NCBI GenBank assembly: GCA_046541195.1
Contig: JBKHDT010000001.1
Location: forward strand, 1-64,000
DNA: 64,000 bases
DNA from: JBKHDT01 sp046541195
Lineage (GTDB): Bacteria; Pseudomonadota; Gammaproteobacteria; Halothiobacillales; Halothiobacillaceae
Direction: 5' to 3'
Part shown: positions 34,917 to 44,135 of the stretch, one piece after another
Position numbering within the stretch: position 1 is the first letter of the stretch
How the letters are laid out: each line of letters begins with the position of its first letter
Notes under the pieces: generated by a model
What the model was told of the DNA's origin: nothing
The model's database searches: none
The model's input: only the letters and a program-made list of their open reading frames with translations
Made by a program: the position numbers and the translations under genes

Positions 34917-36659
34917 TCAATCGGCACCCGAAGCCGGGCGCCGGATGTCTTTGCAGGGCGCATCCTGGGGGACCAGCCTGCCGTCTTTCAGCCACAGCAC
35001 CCGGCCCATTGCGGCCAGGCGCGGTTCGGGTTCGTGCAGTGCGATCACGGCCACGCGCCCGGCAAGCCAGGGCAGCAGCCGATCGAGCAGACGGTCACGG
35101 GTGCGCGCATCAAGCCCGGTGAACGGTTCATCGAGCAGGACGCAAGCCGGGTCGCGCAGCAGCAGCCGCGCCAGCCCCAGCCGCCTGGACTCGCCCCCCG
35201 ACAACGCGCCCCCTTCCGGACCGACGGCCGTGTTCAAGCCGTCGGCGCGGCAGGCGAGCAGACTTTCGAGGCCCACGCGCGCCAGCACCGCCTCCAGCTC
35301 GTCGTCGCGGGCCCCGGGCACTGCCAGCCTGAGATTGGCGGCCACGGTGTCATCCAGCACCGGATTTTCCTGCGGCAGGTAGGCCACCTGCCGGTGCCAG
35401 CTGCGTTCGTGGTCCTGCACGCACTTCATGCTGCCCAGACGGATCTCGCCGCCGTGCGGGCGCACAAAGCCGGCAAGCGTCGCCAGCAGCCGACTCTTGC
35501 CCTGGCCGGAGACCCCGCAGACCAGCAGCGGTTCTCCCCGCGCGACCGAGAAACTCACTGCATCGAGCAGGATCCGGCCACCAAGGGGTTCGGTCAGTTC
35601 AAGGCGCCGGACGTGCAGATCCTCGTCTCCCTCGGCACGAGCCACGCCTGGAGCCGGCTCGGGTTCCGGATCGACAACCCCTACCCGCTGCCCCGACGGT
35701 TGCGAAAGCGAACTCAGTTCGGCATGCAGTCCGCAAACCCTGGAACGCAGCCGGTGAAAATCCAGCCACGCGGCCGGTTGAACACGAAGCGCCTCGACCA
35801 GCGCCAAAAGACCCAGCACCGACCAGGCCAGCATGGGCCCCGGCGTGGCGCCGGCGAGGCAGCCGCCTGCCAGCACGAGCACGATGATCGTCAACGCACC
35901 GGCGAGGACCACCGTGATTTCCAGGCAGGTCTCGGCCCACTCCCGAGCCGCCAGCAATCGGGATTCCAGCCGATCGAAGCGTTCAAGCCGTCGTTGACGC
36001 AGATCCGCAAGGCCGTGCTGGCGCAGCAGGGACATGGCGCCGACCGACTCGCCCAGCCAGACCCGCCGGCGTGCCGCCAGCCGCTGCAGCGTTTCGCCCG
36101 AGCGGCGTCCAAGACGCGCGGCCCCGCTCAGGCTGACCAGCCAGGCCAGCCAGGGAACCAGCACCAGGAGCGCCAGCGGCGAACAAAACGGCGCCAGGAA
36201 CAGGGCGATCACCGGGGGAAGCAGCAGCGGGCCCATCAGCGGCCACAGCATCCGCGGCATCACCTGCTCGAGCCAGTGCACGTCCCCGACAATCCGTTCC
36301 AGTGCCTGGTCGATCTGCATGCCGTGAATGATCCGGGAAGACCTGATCGCCAGCGCGTCGAAAAGCTGACCCCGAAGCTGTGCCATCTGCCGGAACAGCA
36401 GGTCATGCCCGAGCACGCTCTCCCCGTAGCGCAGCACCACCCGCGAGAGGGCCAGCGTGCGAATCAGTCCCGAAGGGCTGTGCATGTCCCGCAGCAGATA
36501 AAGCCCTGCCCCGGCCAGTCCCGAGGCGACAATGAACCAGCCGGCCACGGCCAGCAGCCCGACCTGCGCCGACAATGCAGCCAGGGCCACTGCCAGCAGC
36601 AGGACCTGCCGCCCGGCCACCGCACGCCCGCCGAGGAGCATCCAGAGCTCAGCCCGCAT
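34917..36659 (-). CDS. cydC: Thiol reductant ABC exporter subunit CydC
   Basis: 580 residues from ATG 36659, overlapping cydD by 11 nt. Fused permease-ATPase half transporter that with CydD exports cysteine/glutathione and is needed for cytochrome bd heme insertion. Six N-terminal helices (about 10-300), then Walker A CGVSGQGKSRLL, Q-loop YLPQENPVLDDT, signature LSGGESRRLGLARLLL and Walker B CVLLDEPFTGLD, H-loop ALHEPEP. The Walker A reads GVSGQGKS, a usual variant. The tail CKDIRRPASGAD is extra. Confidence 0.92.
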   Translation of the reverse strand: MRAELWMLLGGRAVAGRQVLLLAVALAALSAQVGLLAVAGWFIVASGLAGAGLYLLRDMHSPSGLIRTLALSRVVLRYGESVLGHDLLFRQMAQLRGQLFDALAIRSSRIIHGMQIDQALERIVGDVHWLEQVMPRMLWPLMGPLLLPPVIALFLAPFCSPLALLVLVPWLAWLVSLSGAARLGRRSGETLQRLAARRRVWLGESVGAMSLLRQHGLADLRQRRLERFDRLESRLLAAREWAETCLEITVVLAGALTIIVLVLAGGCLAGATPGPMLAWSVLGLLALVEALRVQPAAWLDFHRLRSRVCGLHAELSSLSQPSGQRVGVVDPEPEPAPGVARAEGDEDLHVRRLELTEPLGGRILLDAVSFSVARGEPLLVCGVSGQGKSRLLATLAGFVRPHGGEIRLGSMKCVQDHERSWHRQVAYLPQENPVLDDTVAANLRLAVPGARDDELEAVLARVGLESLLACRADGLNTAVGPEGGALSGGESRRLGLARLLLRDPACVLLDEPFTGLDARTRDRLLDRLLPWLAGRVAVIALHEPEPRLAAMGRVLWLKDGRLVPQDAPCKDIRRPASGAD

Positions 36660-38274
36660 CGTCCGGTTCCCGAAGTTCCACCACGCGATCGGCCCAGTCA
36701 TGAACCGCAGGCGAATGGCTGGCGACCACAAGGGTCACGCCGTGGTCGGCGCGCACCCGGTCAAGCAGGGCCAGCATGGCCCGCTCCGACGCCGGATCGA
36801 GGCCCGCGGTCGGCTCGTCCAGCAACCACAGCTTCGCCCCGGAGAGCAGCGCGCGGGCCAGCGCCAGGCGCTTGCGCTCGCCGCCCGACAGGCCGAAGCC
36901 GCGATCACCCAGCCGCTTGTCCGGCGCATGGTGCAGGCCGACCTCGACGAGCGCCCTGTGGATCGTTTCGTCGCAGGCCCCCGGTGCGGCAACCCGCAGG
37001 TTCCGGGCAAGACTTCCAGACAGCCATTCCGGGTCCTGGGCAACTCGCAGGCAACGCAGGCGCGCACGACGCCGGATTCCGGCACCGGTTTCCAGCCCGG
37101 CCAGCAACGCCAGCCAGCGGGACTTGCCCACGCCACTGGCACCGCGAATGCACAGACGCTCCCCGGGCATGACCTCCAGCGACGGGAAATCCAGCCGCCG
37201 TCCATGCGCCAGGGTCAGCGAGCCGGCATCAACCTCGAGCAATGCGGCCGGGTCATGCGGTTTTACTTCGCTTGCAGCGGGGCAGTCTTGCCGAGCAAGC
37301 CAAGGTGCCAGGGCATCCGCCGCCGCCAGCGCGTCGGCGCGCAGATGATGCTGCTGGCCGAGCTGGCGAAGCGGCGCGAAAAATTCCGGCACCAGCAGCA
37401 GAATGAACAGCCCTTCAAAAAGACTCAGGGACCCCAGGCCCAGGAACCGGACATGTCCGAGCAGCCCCAGTCCCACGAAAACGGCGACCAGGGCGACGGA
37501 CATGGCGGCAAAAAGCTCCAGCACGGCGGTCGAGAAGAAAGCCTGGCGCAGCAGGCCCATGGAACTTTCCCGGTAGCGCTCCGAAACCTGCAGCAACTCG
37601 CCGGCCACCCGGCCCTCGGCGGCAAACTGCCGCAGCAGGGGCAGATGCCGCAGCCGGTCGTCGAAAAACCCACCCATCCGGGTCAGCGCCTCATGCTGGG
37701 CAGTCGCCAACTCGCCGACGCGGGCACCCACCAGGTAAAGAAACAGCGGCAGCAGAGGCAGGCAGAGCGCCAGGAGCAGCGCGCTGAGCAGATTGACCGG
37801 CGCGAGCGCGGCCAGGATGAAGGTCACCACCAGCACAAGACGAATGCGCTGGGAGAGGAAACGGCCATGCCACCCGGCAAATTGCGGAACCGTCCGATCC
37901 AGCAGGCTGACCCACTCGCCGCGCCGGCGTGCCAGACGCTGATGCTCGGGCAACGTTGCCAGCACATGAAACAGCTCGGCCCGCACCCGGCTGACCACGG
38001 CCTGCTCGGTGAGCCGGACCCGGCTGCGCAGCAGCGCCTCGATGGATTGCCGCGCGACAAGAACGGCAGGAAAAGCGGCGAGCAGTGACCAGGGCATCAC
38101 CCCCGGCTCAAGGGCAATCCGGGCGAGCAGCGCGGCCAGGATCGCCGCCTGGAGCAGGATCACCCCCGCAGCCAGGCCCTGAAGCAACCCGATGCCGACC
38201 AGGCGACCGCGAACGGGGCCCAGGTAACGACGCAGCCAGCGCGTCGGCGGCTCAGCGCCTGCCGTGTCCGTCAC
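36649..38274 (-). CDS. cydD: Thiol reductant ABC exporter subunit CydD
   Basis: 541 residues if the GTG at 38274 is the start. Upstream of it, AAGGT lies about 8 nt away, and the N-terminus (VTDTAGAEPPTRWLRRYLG) then matches CydD length. It overlaps cydB by 23 nt. ABC half transporter: permease helices to about 320, Walker A GASGVGKSRWLALLAGLE, signature LSGGERKRLALARALL, Walker B LWLLDEPTAGLD. Longer ATG starts lie wholly inside cydB and give a basic, non-membrane stretch. Confidence 0.88.
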   Translation of the reverse strand: MTDTAGAEPPTRWLRRYLGPVRGRLVGIGLLQGLAAGVILLQAAILAALLARIALEPGVMPWSLLAAFPAVLVARQSIEALLRSRVRLTEQAVVSRVRAELFHVLATLPEHQRLARRRGEWVSLLDRTVPQFAGWHGRFLSQRIRLVLVVTFILAALAPVNLLSALLLALCLPLLPLFLYLVGARVGELATAQHEALTRMGGFFDDRLRHLPLLRQFAAEGRVAGELLQVSERYRESSMGLLRQAFFSTAVLELFAAMSVALVAVFVGLGLLGHVRFLGLGSLSLFEGLFILLLVPEFFAPLRQLGQQHHLRADALAAADALAPWLARQDCPAASEVKPHDPAALLEVDAGSLTLAHGRRLDFPSLEVMPGERLCIRGASGVGKSRWLALLAGLETGAGIRRRARLRCLRVAQDPEWLSGSLARNLRVAAPGACDETIHRALVEVGLHHAPDKRLGDRGFGLSGGERKRLALARALLSGAKLWLLDEPTAGLDPASERAMLALLDRVRADHGVTLVVASHSPAVHDWADRVVELREPDDAG

Positions 38275-39259
38275 CGGACCGGACCTTGCCCCGGAACAGC
38301 CAGTAGGTCCAGACCGTGTAGACCAGCACCATCGGCATGACCACCAGGGCACCGACCAGGATGAAAAACTGGGATTCCGGGTCGGAAGCCGCGTCATGGA
38401 ACGTGTACGTCGGCGGCACGGCATAAGGCCACATGCTGCTCATCAGACCCAGGTAGCAGAGCACAAAGATCCCCAGCGTCAGCAGGAACACCTGCCCGTC
38501 ACCCGGACGCTGCAGCGCCCGGCGCAGCTGAAGCATCAGCATTCCGAGCATCACGACACCCCCGACCAGCAGGATCAGATCCATCGTCCAGCGCTGGCCG
38601 ATCAGTGGCTGCACCAGCAGGCTGGAGAACGCCGCCAGGGGAATCAGGATGGCCAGCGCCCACCAGGCCCGGGCGCCAAGCATCCGGACGCGCGTGGCCA
38701 GCTCGCCCTCGGTCTTGTGCAGCAGCCAGCCGACACCCAGCATCAGATATCCGGATACCAGGGCCACGCCCGTGAGCACCGTGAAAGGGCTGAGCCAGTC
38801 GAAGGCGCCGCCGGCATACTGTCCGTCGACGACCTCGAACCCCTGGACATACGCGCCGACCACCACCCCCTGGGCAAAGGCCGCCAGCAGCGAGCCGTAA
38901 CCGAAGGCCTGGCCCCAGAAACGCCGGCTGCGCGCGCAGTCCGCATGCAGCCGGAACTCGAAGGCGACGCCCCGCAGAATCAGGCCGGCCAGCATCAGGA
39001 ACACCCCGAGATACAAGGCCGGCAGGAACACCACGTAGATCATGGGAAAGGCCGCGAGCAGCCCCGCACCGCCAAGGATCAGCCAGGTTTCGTTGCCGTC
39101 CCAGACCGGCGCCACGGAGGACATCATCAGGTCCCGATCCTCTTCATCCGGGCACAGCAGGAACAGGATGCCGACGCCGAGATCGAACCCGTCGGCGACC
39201 GCGTACATCAACACCCCAAAGCCGATCAGCGCCACCCAGATCCAGGTCAAGTCCGGCAT
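38252..39259 (-). CDS. cydB: Cytochrome bd-type quinol oxidase subunit II
   Basis: 335 residues. About eight transmembrane helices. MPDLTWIWVALIGFGVLMYAVADGFDLGVGIL is the CydB/CioB start, followed by EDRDLMMSSVAPVWDGNETWLILGGAGLLAAFP, the conserved WDGNETWL block. It pairs with CydA. Its start shares one base with the cydA stop. Assembly genes cydD and cydC follow. Confidence 0.95.
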   Translation of the reverse strand: MPDLTWIWVALIGFGVLMYAVADGFDLGVGILFLLCPDEEDRDLMMSSVAPVWDGNETWLILGGAGLLAAFPMIYVVFLPALYLGVFLMLAGLILRGVAFEFRLHADCARSRRFWGQAFGYGSLLAAFAQGVVVGAYVQGFEVVDGQYAGGAFDWLSPFTVLTGVALVSGYLMLGVGWLLHKTEGELATRVRMLGARAWWALAILIPLAAFSSLLVQPLIGQRWTMDLILLVGGVVMLGMLMLQLRRALQRPGDGQVFLLTLGIFVLCYLGLMSSMWPYAVPPTYTFHDAASDPESQFFILVGALVVMPMVLVYTVWTYWLFRGKVRSGDGHGRR

Positions 39260-40653
39260 CAGACAGTCTCCCGCGTGGAATCGGTCTGCCCCGCCATGGC
39301 GAGCGGGCGCTTGGCATGGGCGTAGCGGTCACCGCCACTGCCCGCTTCCGGTCCGGCCATGATGACCCGCCTGAGCGTCGACAGCCCGGTAACGAACACC
39401 AGGGCGTAGACGAGCGCGTAACCGACCAGCGAGGTCAGCGCCATGGGGCCGGAGAGCGAAGGCGTCAGGGCCGCCGCGTGATCCATCAGGCCATACACGA
39501 CCCAGGGCTGACGCCCGATCTCCGTGACGAACCAGCCGGCCAGCACGGCAATGAAGGGCAGCGGTATCGACCAGCTCGCCAGACGCAGATACAGGCCGTT
39601 TTCGCCCAGACGCCCGCGAGCCATGCGCCAAAGACCCCAGGCCCCCAGCACGATCAGCACCAGCCCGATGCCCACCATCACGCGAAAGGACCAGAACACG
39701 GGAAAGACCGGTGGCCGCTCGGCCGCCGGCCATTCCTTGAGGCCACGCAATGCGCCATCGGGATCGTGGGTGAGGATCAGGCTCGCCCCCCTCGGGATGC
39801 CCACCTCGAACAGGTTGCGTTCGCCGTCCTGGTCCGGGATTGCAAACAGCAGCAGCGGCACACCCCGTTCGGTTTCCCAGATGCCTTCGATCGCGGCGAT
39901 CTTTTCAGGCTGGTAGGCCAGCGTGTTGCGCCCGTGCGCATCCCCGACCAGCAGTTGCAGGGGCGCGGCCACCGCAAGCATCACCACTGCCATGCGCAAC
40001 GCCGGCAGGAAAAGATGCCGCTGACGACCCTGGCGCAGAAACCAGGCCGACACGCCCAGGACCACCACCGCGCCGGTCAGGAAGGAGGCCAGCAAGACAT
40101 GCGGCAGCCGGTGGGCCAGTGATGGATTGAAAATGGCTTCCGACCAGGACTGAACGTGGAACAGCCCCTCCTCGAAGCGCACGCCGGCCGGAGTCTGCAT
40201 CCAGCTGTTCACCGAGAGGATCCAGAATGAGGAAATCATGGTTCCGACGGCGACCATCACCGCGGCGAACAGATGCACGCCGGCGGGCACCCGGTCTCGC
40301 CCGAACAGCAGGACGCCCAGAAAAACGGCCTCGAGGAAAAAGGCGGTCAGCACCTCGTAGCTGATGACCGGCCCGATGAAGTTGGCCGCCGCATAGGAAA
40401 AGACGCTCCAGTTGGTGCCAAACTGAAACGACATCACGATGCCCGACACCACGCCCATCCCGAAAACCACCGCGAACACGCGTGTCCAGAACACGGACAG
40501 CTCGTCGAAGACCGGATTGCCCCGCAAGACGTACATCAGCTTGAGCACCGCGATGAACGACGCCAGGCCGATGGTGAACACAGGAAAGATCGCGTGGAAG
40601 GAAACGACGAACGCGAACTGCAGGCGGGAAAGGAAAAGCGGATCGAGTTCCAT
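39259..40653 (-). CDS. cydA: Cytochrome bd-type quinol oxidase subunit I (short Q-loop, CIO type)
   Basis: 464 residues from ATG 40653 with GGAGC upstream. Terminal oxidase subunit carrying hemes. Heme-ligand His near the N-terminus (SFHAIFPVFTIG), GVVSGIVMSFQFGTNW, quinol residues Lys and Glu in QPEKIAAIEGIWETE, and GRQPWVVYGLM with the heme-ligand Met. The Q-loop between the quinol motif and the next helix is short and the protein is shorter than E. coli CydA (522), as in cyanide-insensitive oxidases. First gene of cydA-cydB-cydD-cydC. Confidence 0.94.
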   Translation of the reverse strand: MELDPLFLSRLQFAFVVSFHAIFPVFTIGLASFIAVLKLMYVLRGNPVFDELSVFWTRVFAVVFGMGVVSGIVMSFQFGTNWSVFSYAAANFIGPVISYEVLTAFFLEAVFLGVLLFGRDRVPAGVHLFAAVMVAVGTMISSFWILSVNSWMQTPAGVRFEEGLFHVQSWSEAIFNPSLAHRLPHVLLASFLTGAVVVLGVSAWFLRQGRQRHLFLPALRMAVVMLAVAAPLQLLVGDAHGRNTLAYQPEKIAAIEGIWETERGVPLLLFAIPDQDGERNLFEVGIPRGASLILTHDPDGALRGLKEWPAAERPPVFPVFWSFRVMVGIGLVLIVLGAWGLWRMARGRLGENGLYLRLASWSIPLPFIAVLAGWFVTEIGRQPWVVYGLMDHAAALTPSLSGPMALTSLVGYALVYALVFVTGLSTLRRVIMAGPEAGSGGDRYAHAKRPLAMAGQTDSTRETV

Positions 40654-40962
40654 GAGCACGCGCTCCGATGATCGGTGAGCCGGTGGCAAGCCTCAACGCG
40701 GTAGACACGAGCGGCGCGCGGCCGCGGCCGACGACACCCCCGGGGAATCTCTGCACGAAGCGCTTCGTGGCCTCGTCCAGCAACGCAGGAGCCGGCGGGC
40801 TGCCTGCTGCGCGTTTGTTACGCGTTCATGTCCCGGCCCCTGCCCCGGCCAGTGACCGGCATGTGCCGGGGCACGGCGCGGTCTGCATTCATGCAGTCCT
40901 TCGTGCGGTCCTTCTGCTGATGCAGCGAAGGGCTCCACACCGAACCGATCTGAGAAGAAAAA
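40654..40962. other. Upstream region of the cyd operon
   Basis: About 310 bp without a gene. It includes a dispersed repeat copy (40742-40786) and several GC-rich short palindromes (around 40845-40875). No FNR, ArcA or clear sigma-70 site stood out. Confidence 0.5.
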
Positions 40963-40989
40963 GGACCCGGCGCGGGCTGCGCCGGGTCC
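40963..40989 (-). terminator. Intrinsic terminator of the sspA-sspB-hicA-like transcript
   Basis: 11-bp perfect stem (40963-40973 with 40979-40989), 5-nt loop, followed on the minus strand by TTTTTC. It begins 8 nt after the stop of the HicA-like gene. Confidence 0.9.
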
Positions 40990-40996
40990 GCAGGCC

Positions 40997-41263
40997 TCAG
41001 TCGCCGGACGGGGCCAGCCCCTGCTGCTCGAGGAAGTGGCGCAGTGCCATGATCTGATGCCGGTCCTCGATATCGCTGCCGTGGTGCGGCAGACGGATAC
41101 TGACCTCGGCACCGTTCAGGCGGACCTTGGCATGGTTGCTGTGACTGTGCTCGATTGTGGCACCGCGGCTTTCTAGCGCGGCGGCGAGCTTTTTCCAGTC
41201 CAGGTTGGCGGCGATCGGATGCGCGAACAGCTTCTCGATGATCGCTTCGTGCTTGTGACTCAT
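40997..41263 (-). CDS. Small HicA/YcfA-like protein, unpaired
   Basis: 88 residues from ATG 41263 with AGGGGAACCCC upstream. MSHKHEAIIEKLFAHPIAANLDWKKLAAALESRGATIEHS followed by a short beta segment (NHAKVRLNGAEVSIRLPHHG) looks like the small dsRNA-binding-fold HicA family. There is no HicB antitoxin next to it, and the HicA active-site His context (GSHH) is altered to SHSNH. It may be a domesticated relative rather than a toxin. Third gene after sspA-sspB, with a terminator directly after it. Confidence 0.6.
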   Translation of the reverse strand: MSHKHEAIIEKLFAHPIAANLDWKKLAAALESRGATIEHSHSNHAKVRLNGAEVSIRLPHHGSDIEDRHQIMALRHFLEQQGLAPSGD

Positions 41264-41363
41264 GGGGTTCCCCTGTCTGTTGCGCGGCGCCCCGCGGCGG
41301 ACCCGGACGGGTCCTCTCGGGGCGGACACTGTCGAACAAATGCCCCGGGGACGGTCCCGGGAC

Positions 41364-41849
41364 TCACTTCACGATCCGCAATCCGGGCTTCCTTGGTGGC
41401 GGATCCGGATCGTCATCGCCTTCGTCCTGGTCGCCGCGGCTGACCGGCTCCGGGGACTCGCGCCCTTCCACGGCCCGCAGCGCTGGCCGGCCCCGACCCG
41501 GGCCGCTTTCGCCGAGACCGGTGCCGTAGTCCGCGTCGTCTGCCTCTTCGGGAAACATCAGGCCCTGGCCGCTTTCCCGGTCCACGATGCCCATGACCGC
41601 AGCCATCGGCACAAACACCTGCATCGGCACCCCGCCGAAACGGGCCTCGAAGGTCACCTGGGGATTGTCGAGTTCCAGATGACGCGTGGCGTTCGGCGAG
41701 ATATTGAGCGTGATCTGCCCGTCATGGGCGTAGTCCTGCGGCACCACCACCTCGGGGTGCAGCGCATTGACGATCAGGTGCGGAACGTGGTCGTTGTCCA
41801 CGATCCACTGGTAGATCGCACGCAGCAGGTAAGGACGGCTGGAAGTCAT
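41364..41849 (-). CDS. sspB: ClpXP protease specificity-enhancing factor SspB
   Basis: 161 residues. Adaptor that delivers ssrA-tagged proteins to ClpXP. Substrate-binding N-terminal domain (SSRPYLLRAIYQWIVDNDHVPHLIVNA, NISPNATRHLELDN, FGGVPMQVFVPMAAVMGI), then a long acidic Pro/Gly-rich linker and the ClpX-binding C-terminal motif PGLRIVK. It starts directly after the sspA stop. Confidence 0.95.
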   Translation of the reverse strand: MTSSRPYLLRAIYQWIVDNDHVPHLIVNALHPEVVVPQDYAHDGQITLNISPNATRHLELDNPQVTFEARFGGVPMQVFVPMAAVMGIVDRESGQGLMFPEEADDADYGTGLGESGPGRGRPALRAVEGRESPEPVSRGDQDEGDDDPDPPPRKPGLRIVK

Positions 41850-42482
41850 TCAGGGCCAATCGCTCCGGATTTCCTGTTCGGCCTCGGTCAGGCTGGCTCG
41901 GAAGGTGGGCCGGTCGAAGACCCGCTTCATGTAATCCTGGATGGGCTTGGACTGCGCCGCAGGCAAATCGACCCCGTATACCGGGAGACGCCAAAGTACC
42001 GCAGCGATCGTCACGTCGGCAAGGCTGAATTCCTCGCTCATGAAAAACGGCATGGCCGCGAACACCGGTGAAAGCGACAGGATGCTCTCCCGAAGCTGCT
42101 TGCGGGCCCGCGCGACGGTCTTCTCACCACGTTCGAAGTCCGGCAGCAGCCCGTACCAGTCCTTTTCGATGCGGTAGAGCGCGGTCCGTACCTTCGCGCG
42201 GCTGACCGGGTCCACGGGCATCAGCGGCGGATGCGGAAAACGCTCGTCGAGGTATTCCATGATCACGCGCGCGTTGGTGAGCACCAGATCGCGATCCGCC
42301 AGGGTAGGCAGGTCCCCGTTGGGGCTCAGGTCGATGAAATCCTCGGGACGGTCATTGCCGGAGACCTCGATGATCTCGGCACTAAGCTCCTTCTCGGCGA
42401 GCACGATGCGTGCCCTGTGGCACTCGGGCCCATCCGGACTCGTGAACAGAGTCATGACCGAACGGCGATTGACACTCGCCAT
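41850..42482 (-). CDS. sspA: Stringent starvation protein A
   Basis: 210 residues. GST-fold RNA polymerase-associated protein. MTLFTSPDGPECHRARIVLAEKELSAEIIEV, LPTLADRDLVLTNARVIMEYLDERFPHPPLMP, typical of SspA; it lacks the catalytic Ser/Tyr of active GSTs. Leads the sspA-sspB operon. In many relatives it follows petABC directly; here a diguanylate cyclase gene lies between. Confidence 0.94.
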   Translation of the reverse strand: MASVNRRSVMTLFTSPDGPECHRARIVLAEKELSAEIIEVSGNDRPEDFIDLSPNGDLPTLADRDLVLTNARVIMEYLDERFPHPPLMPVDPVSRAKVRTALYRIEKDWYGLLPDFERGEKTVARARKQLRESILSLSPVFAAMPFFMSEEFSLADVTIAAVLWRLPVYGVDLPAAQSKPIQDYMKRVFDRPTFRASLTEAEQEIRSDWP

Positions 42483-42630
42483 GGCGCAGCCTCCTGGTGC
42501 AATGATTGAAACGACGACCGGCGCAATTGGGGCCAGCCCGTCTTTGCCGGTGCAGGGCGCGGTGCGCCCGAACGCGCATTACTCTACCACAACTGCGCGG
42601 GTGTGCGCCGTGATGTCGGCACCGCAGCGC

Positions 42631-43920
42631 TCAGGCAGCGCGGCCTTCAGGCAGGCTCACGAGCCGGTTGCGGCCCTGTCGCTTGGCGTCATACAGCGCC
42701 GAGTCGGCCAGCCCGAGCAACTCCATCAGCACGGTGCCGTCCTCAGGGTACATGGCCAGTCCAAAGCTTGCCGTCATGCGGATCGGCGGATGCGCGCCCC
42801 CAAGAACAGGGGTGGACGCGATCCGCCTGCGCAGGGCTTCGAGACGTTCGATCGCTGCCTCGCGGCCGATATCGGGGAGCACCACAACCAGCTCCTCGCC
42901 CCCCCAGCGGCAGACGATGTCCCGCTCCCGGACTCCGTCGAGCACCATCTGCGCAAAGGCCTCCAGCACCCGGTCACCCACCAGGTGCCCGTGCAGGTCG
43001 TTGACCTGCTTGAAGTGATCGATATCGATCAGGCAGAGTGCCAGCGAGCGGTTCTCGGCCGCCATCCGCTCCATGGCCGCCTGCAAAAGCTGTTCCCCCT
43101 TGCGCCGATTGTACAGGCCGGTCAGCCCGTCCCGGGTCGCGTGCGCCTGCAGTTCCTGCTCCAGGGATTTCATGTCGGTGATGTCATGCACCATCCCCAC
43201 CACGCGAAGCGGCGCGCCGTCCTCATCCCAATGCACCACCCGCCCCCGATCGTGGAACCACAGGAAGTGACCGTTGCGGTTGCGGATTCGATACACGGCC
43301 TCGAAACGGGCCCGCTTGCCGGCCAGATGCTCTTCAAGCACCCGCATTACCAGTGGCTTGTCATCCGGATGCACGTTGTCCGACCAGGTTGAAAGCACCG
43401 GCGCCATGTCATCCGGGCCGTATCCGAGCATCTGCTTGAGTCGCGGGCTGAAGTGCAGGGTCCCATCCGGAATGCTCCAGTCCCAAACGCCGTCGGCCAC
43501 CTCGTACAGCACGCTGCGGGCATCCCGGTCGTCATCGCGGCGGGCCACATCCGCACGCTCGAGCACGCGCCGCGTGACATCGCGCGCAACCGAGAGAAAC
43601 CACGAATGTCCCCCGATCTCGACGCACCGGGTCTTGACTTCGACCGTCACCTCGCCGCCGTCGGCATGGGCATGACGTCCAACAAAGGTGTAGTCCCCCC
43701 GGGCGCGGATCACCCCGGCGATCTCGGACCACTGGGGCAGGCCGGTCACATCCTTCTGGAGCGAGAGCACGGAATGGTTGAGTACCTGCTCGCGGCTCAT
43801 TCCCAGATCCTCGTAGGCGGCACGGTTGCAGCCGACGATCCGGGAGCTGGCCGGATCAATCAGGTAGACCGCATCGGGCATTGCCTCGAGGATCTCCTGC
43901 GCGCCGGGTACGGGATACAT
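42631..43920 (-). CDS. PAS-PAS-GGDEF diguanylate cyclase
   Basis: 429 residues. Predicted to make c-di-GMP. PAS1 (about 10-115: MPDAVYLIDPASSRIVGCNRAA), PAS2 with PAC (about 135-255: GVWDWSIPDGTLHFSPRLKQMLGYGPDD, RNRNGHFLWFHDRG), then GGDEF (about 265-425) with DGLTGLYNRRKG, LIDIDHFKQVNDLHGH and the active-site GGEEL. The I-site RxxD upstream of GGEEL appears as RERD, so product inhibition is likely. No transmembrane segment, so cytoplasmic. No obvious partner; signal unknown. Confidence 0.9.
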   Translation of the reverse strand: MYPVPGAQEILEAMPDAVYLIDPASSRIVGCNRAAYEDLGMSREQVLNHSVLSLQKDVTGLPQWSEIAGVIRARGDYTFVGRHAHADGGEVTVEVKTRCVEIGGHSWFLSVARDVTRRVLERADVARRDDDRDARSVLYEVADGVWDWSIPDGTLHFSPRLKQMLGYGPDDMAPVLSTWSDNVHPDDKPLVMRVLEEHLAGKRARFEAVYRIRNRNGHFLWFHDRGRVVHWDEDGAPLRVVGMVHDITDMKSLEQELQAHATRDGLTGLYNRRKGEQLLQAAMERMAAENRSLALCLIDIDHFKQVNDLHGHLVGDRVLEAFAQMVLDGVRERDIVCRWGGEELVVVLPDIGREAAIERLEALRRRIASTPVLGGAHPPIRMTASFGLAMYPEDGTVLMELLGLADSALYDAKRQGRNRLVSLPEGRAA

Positions 43921-44135
43921 GGTTCACTCCTCGCCTTCCGTGATTACTTCCGCCAACTGTGCGGATATTAGCAGACTACCGGGGCCCTGGCGCCAAGGAC
44001 AGGCCGGACCGGCGGATGGCTCCCGGCTGCGCGCAACCGCGTGCCGGGCATCCAAACAGCAAAGCCACACCGTTTCCGGCATGGCTTGCAATAGGGCCGT
44101 CACGGCCGAATCAGGCCCGGTCGGGGGCCGGAGGC

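Noticed and set aside
34839..37172. 777-codon frame on the plus strand
   Set aside because: Antisense to cydC/cydD; low complexity and no recognisable domain.
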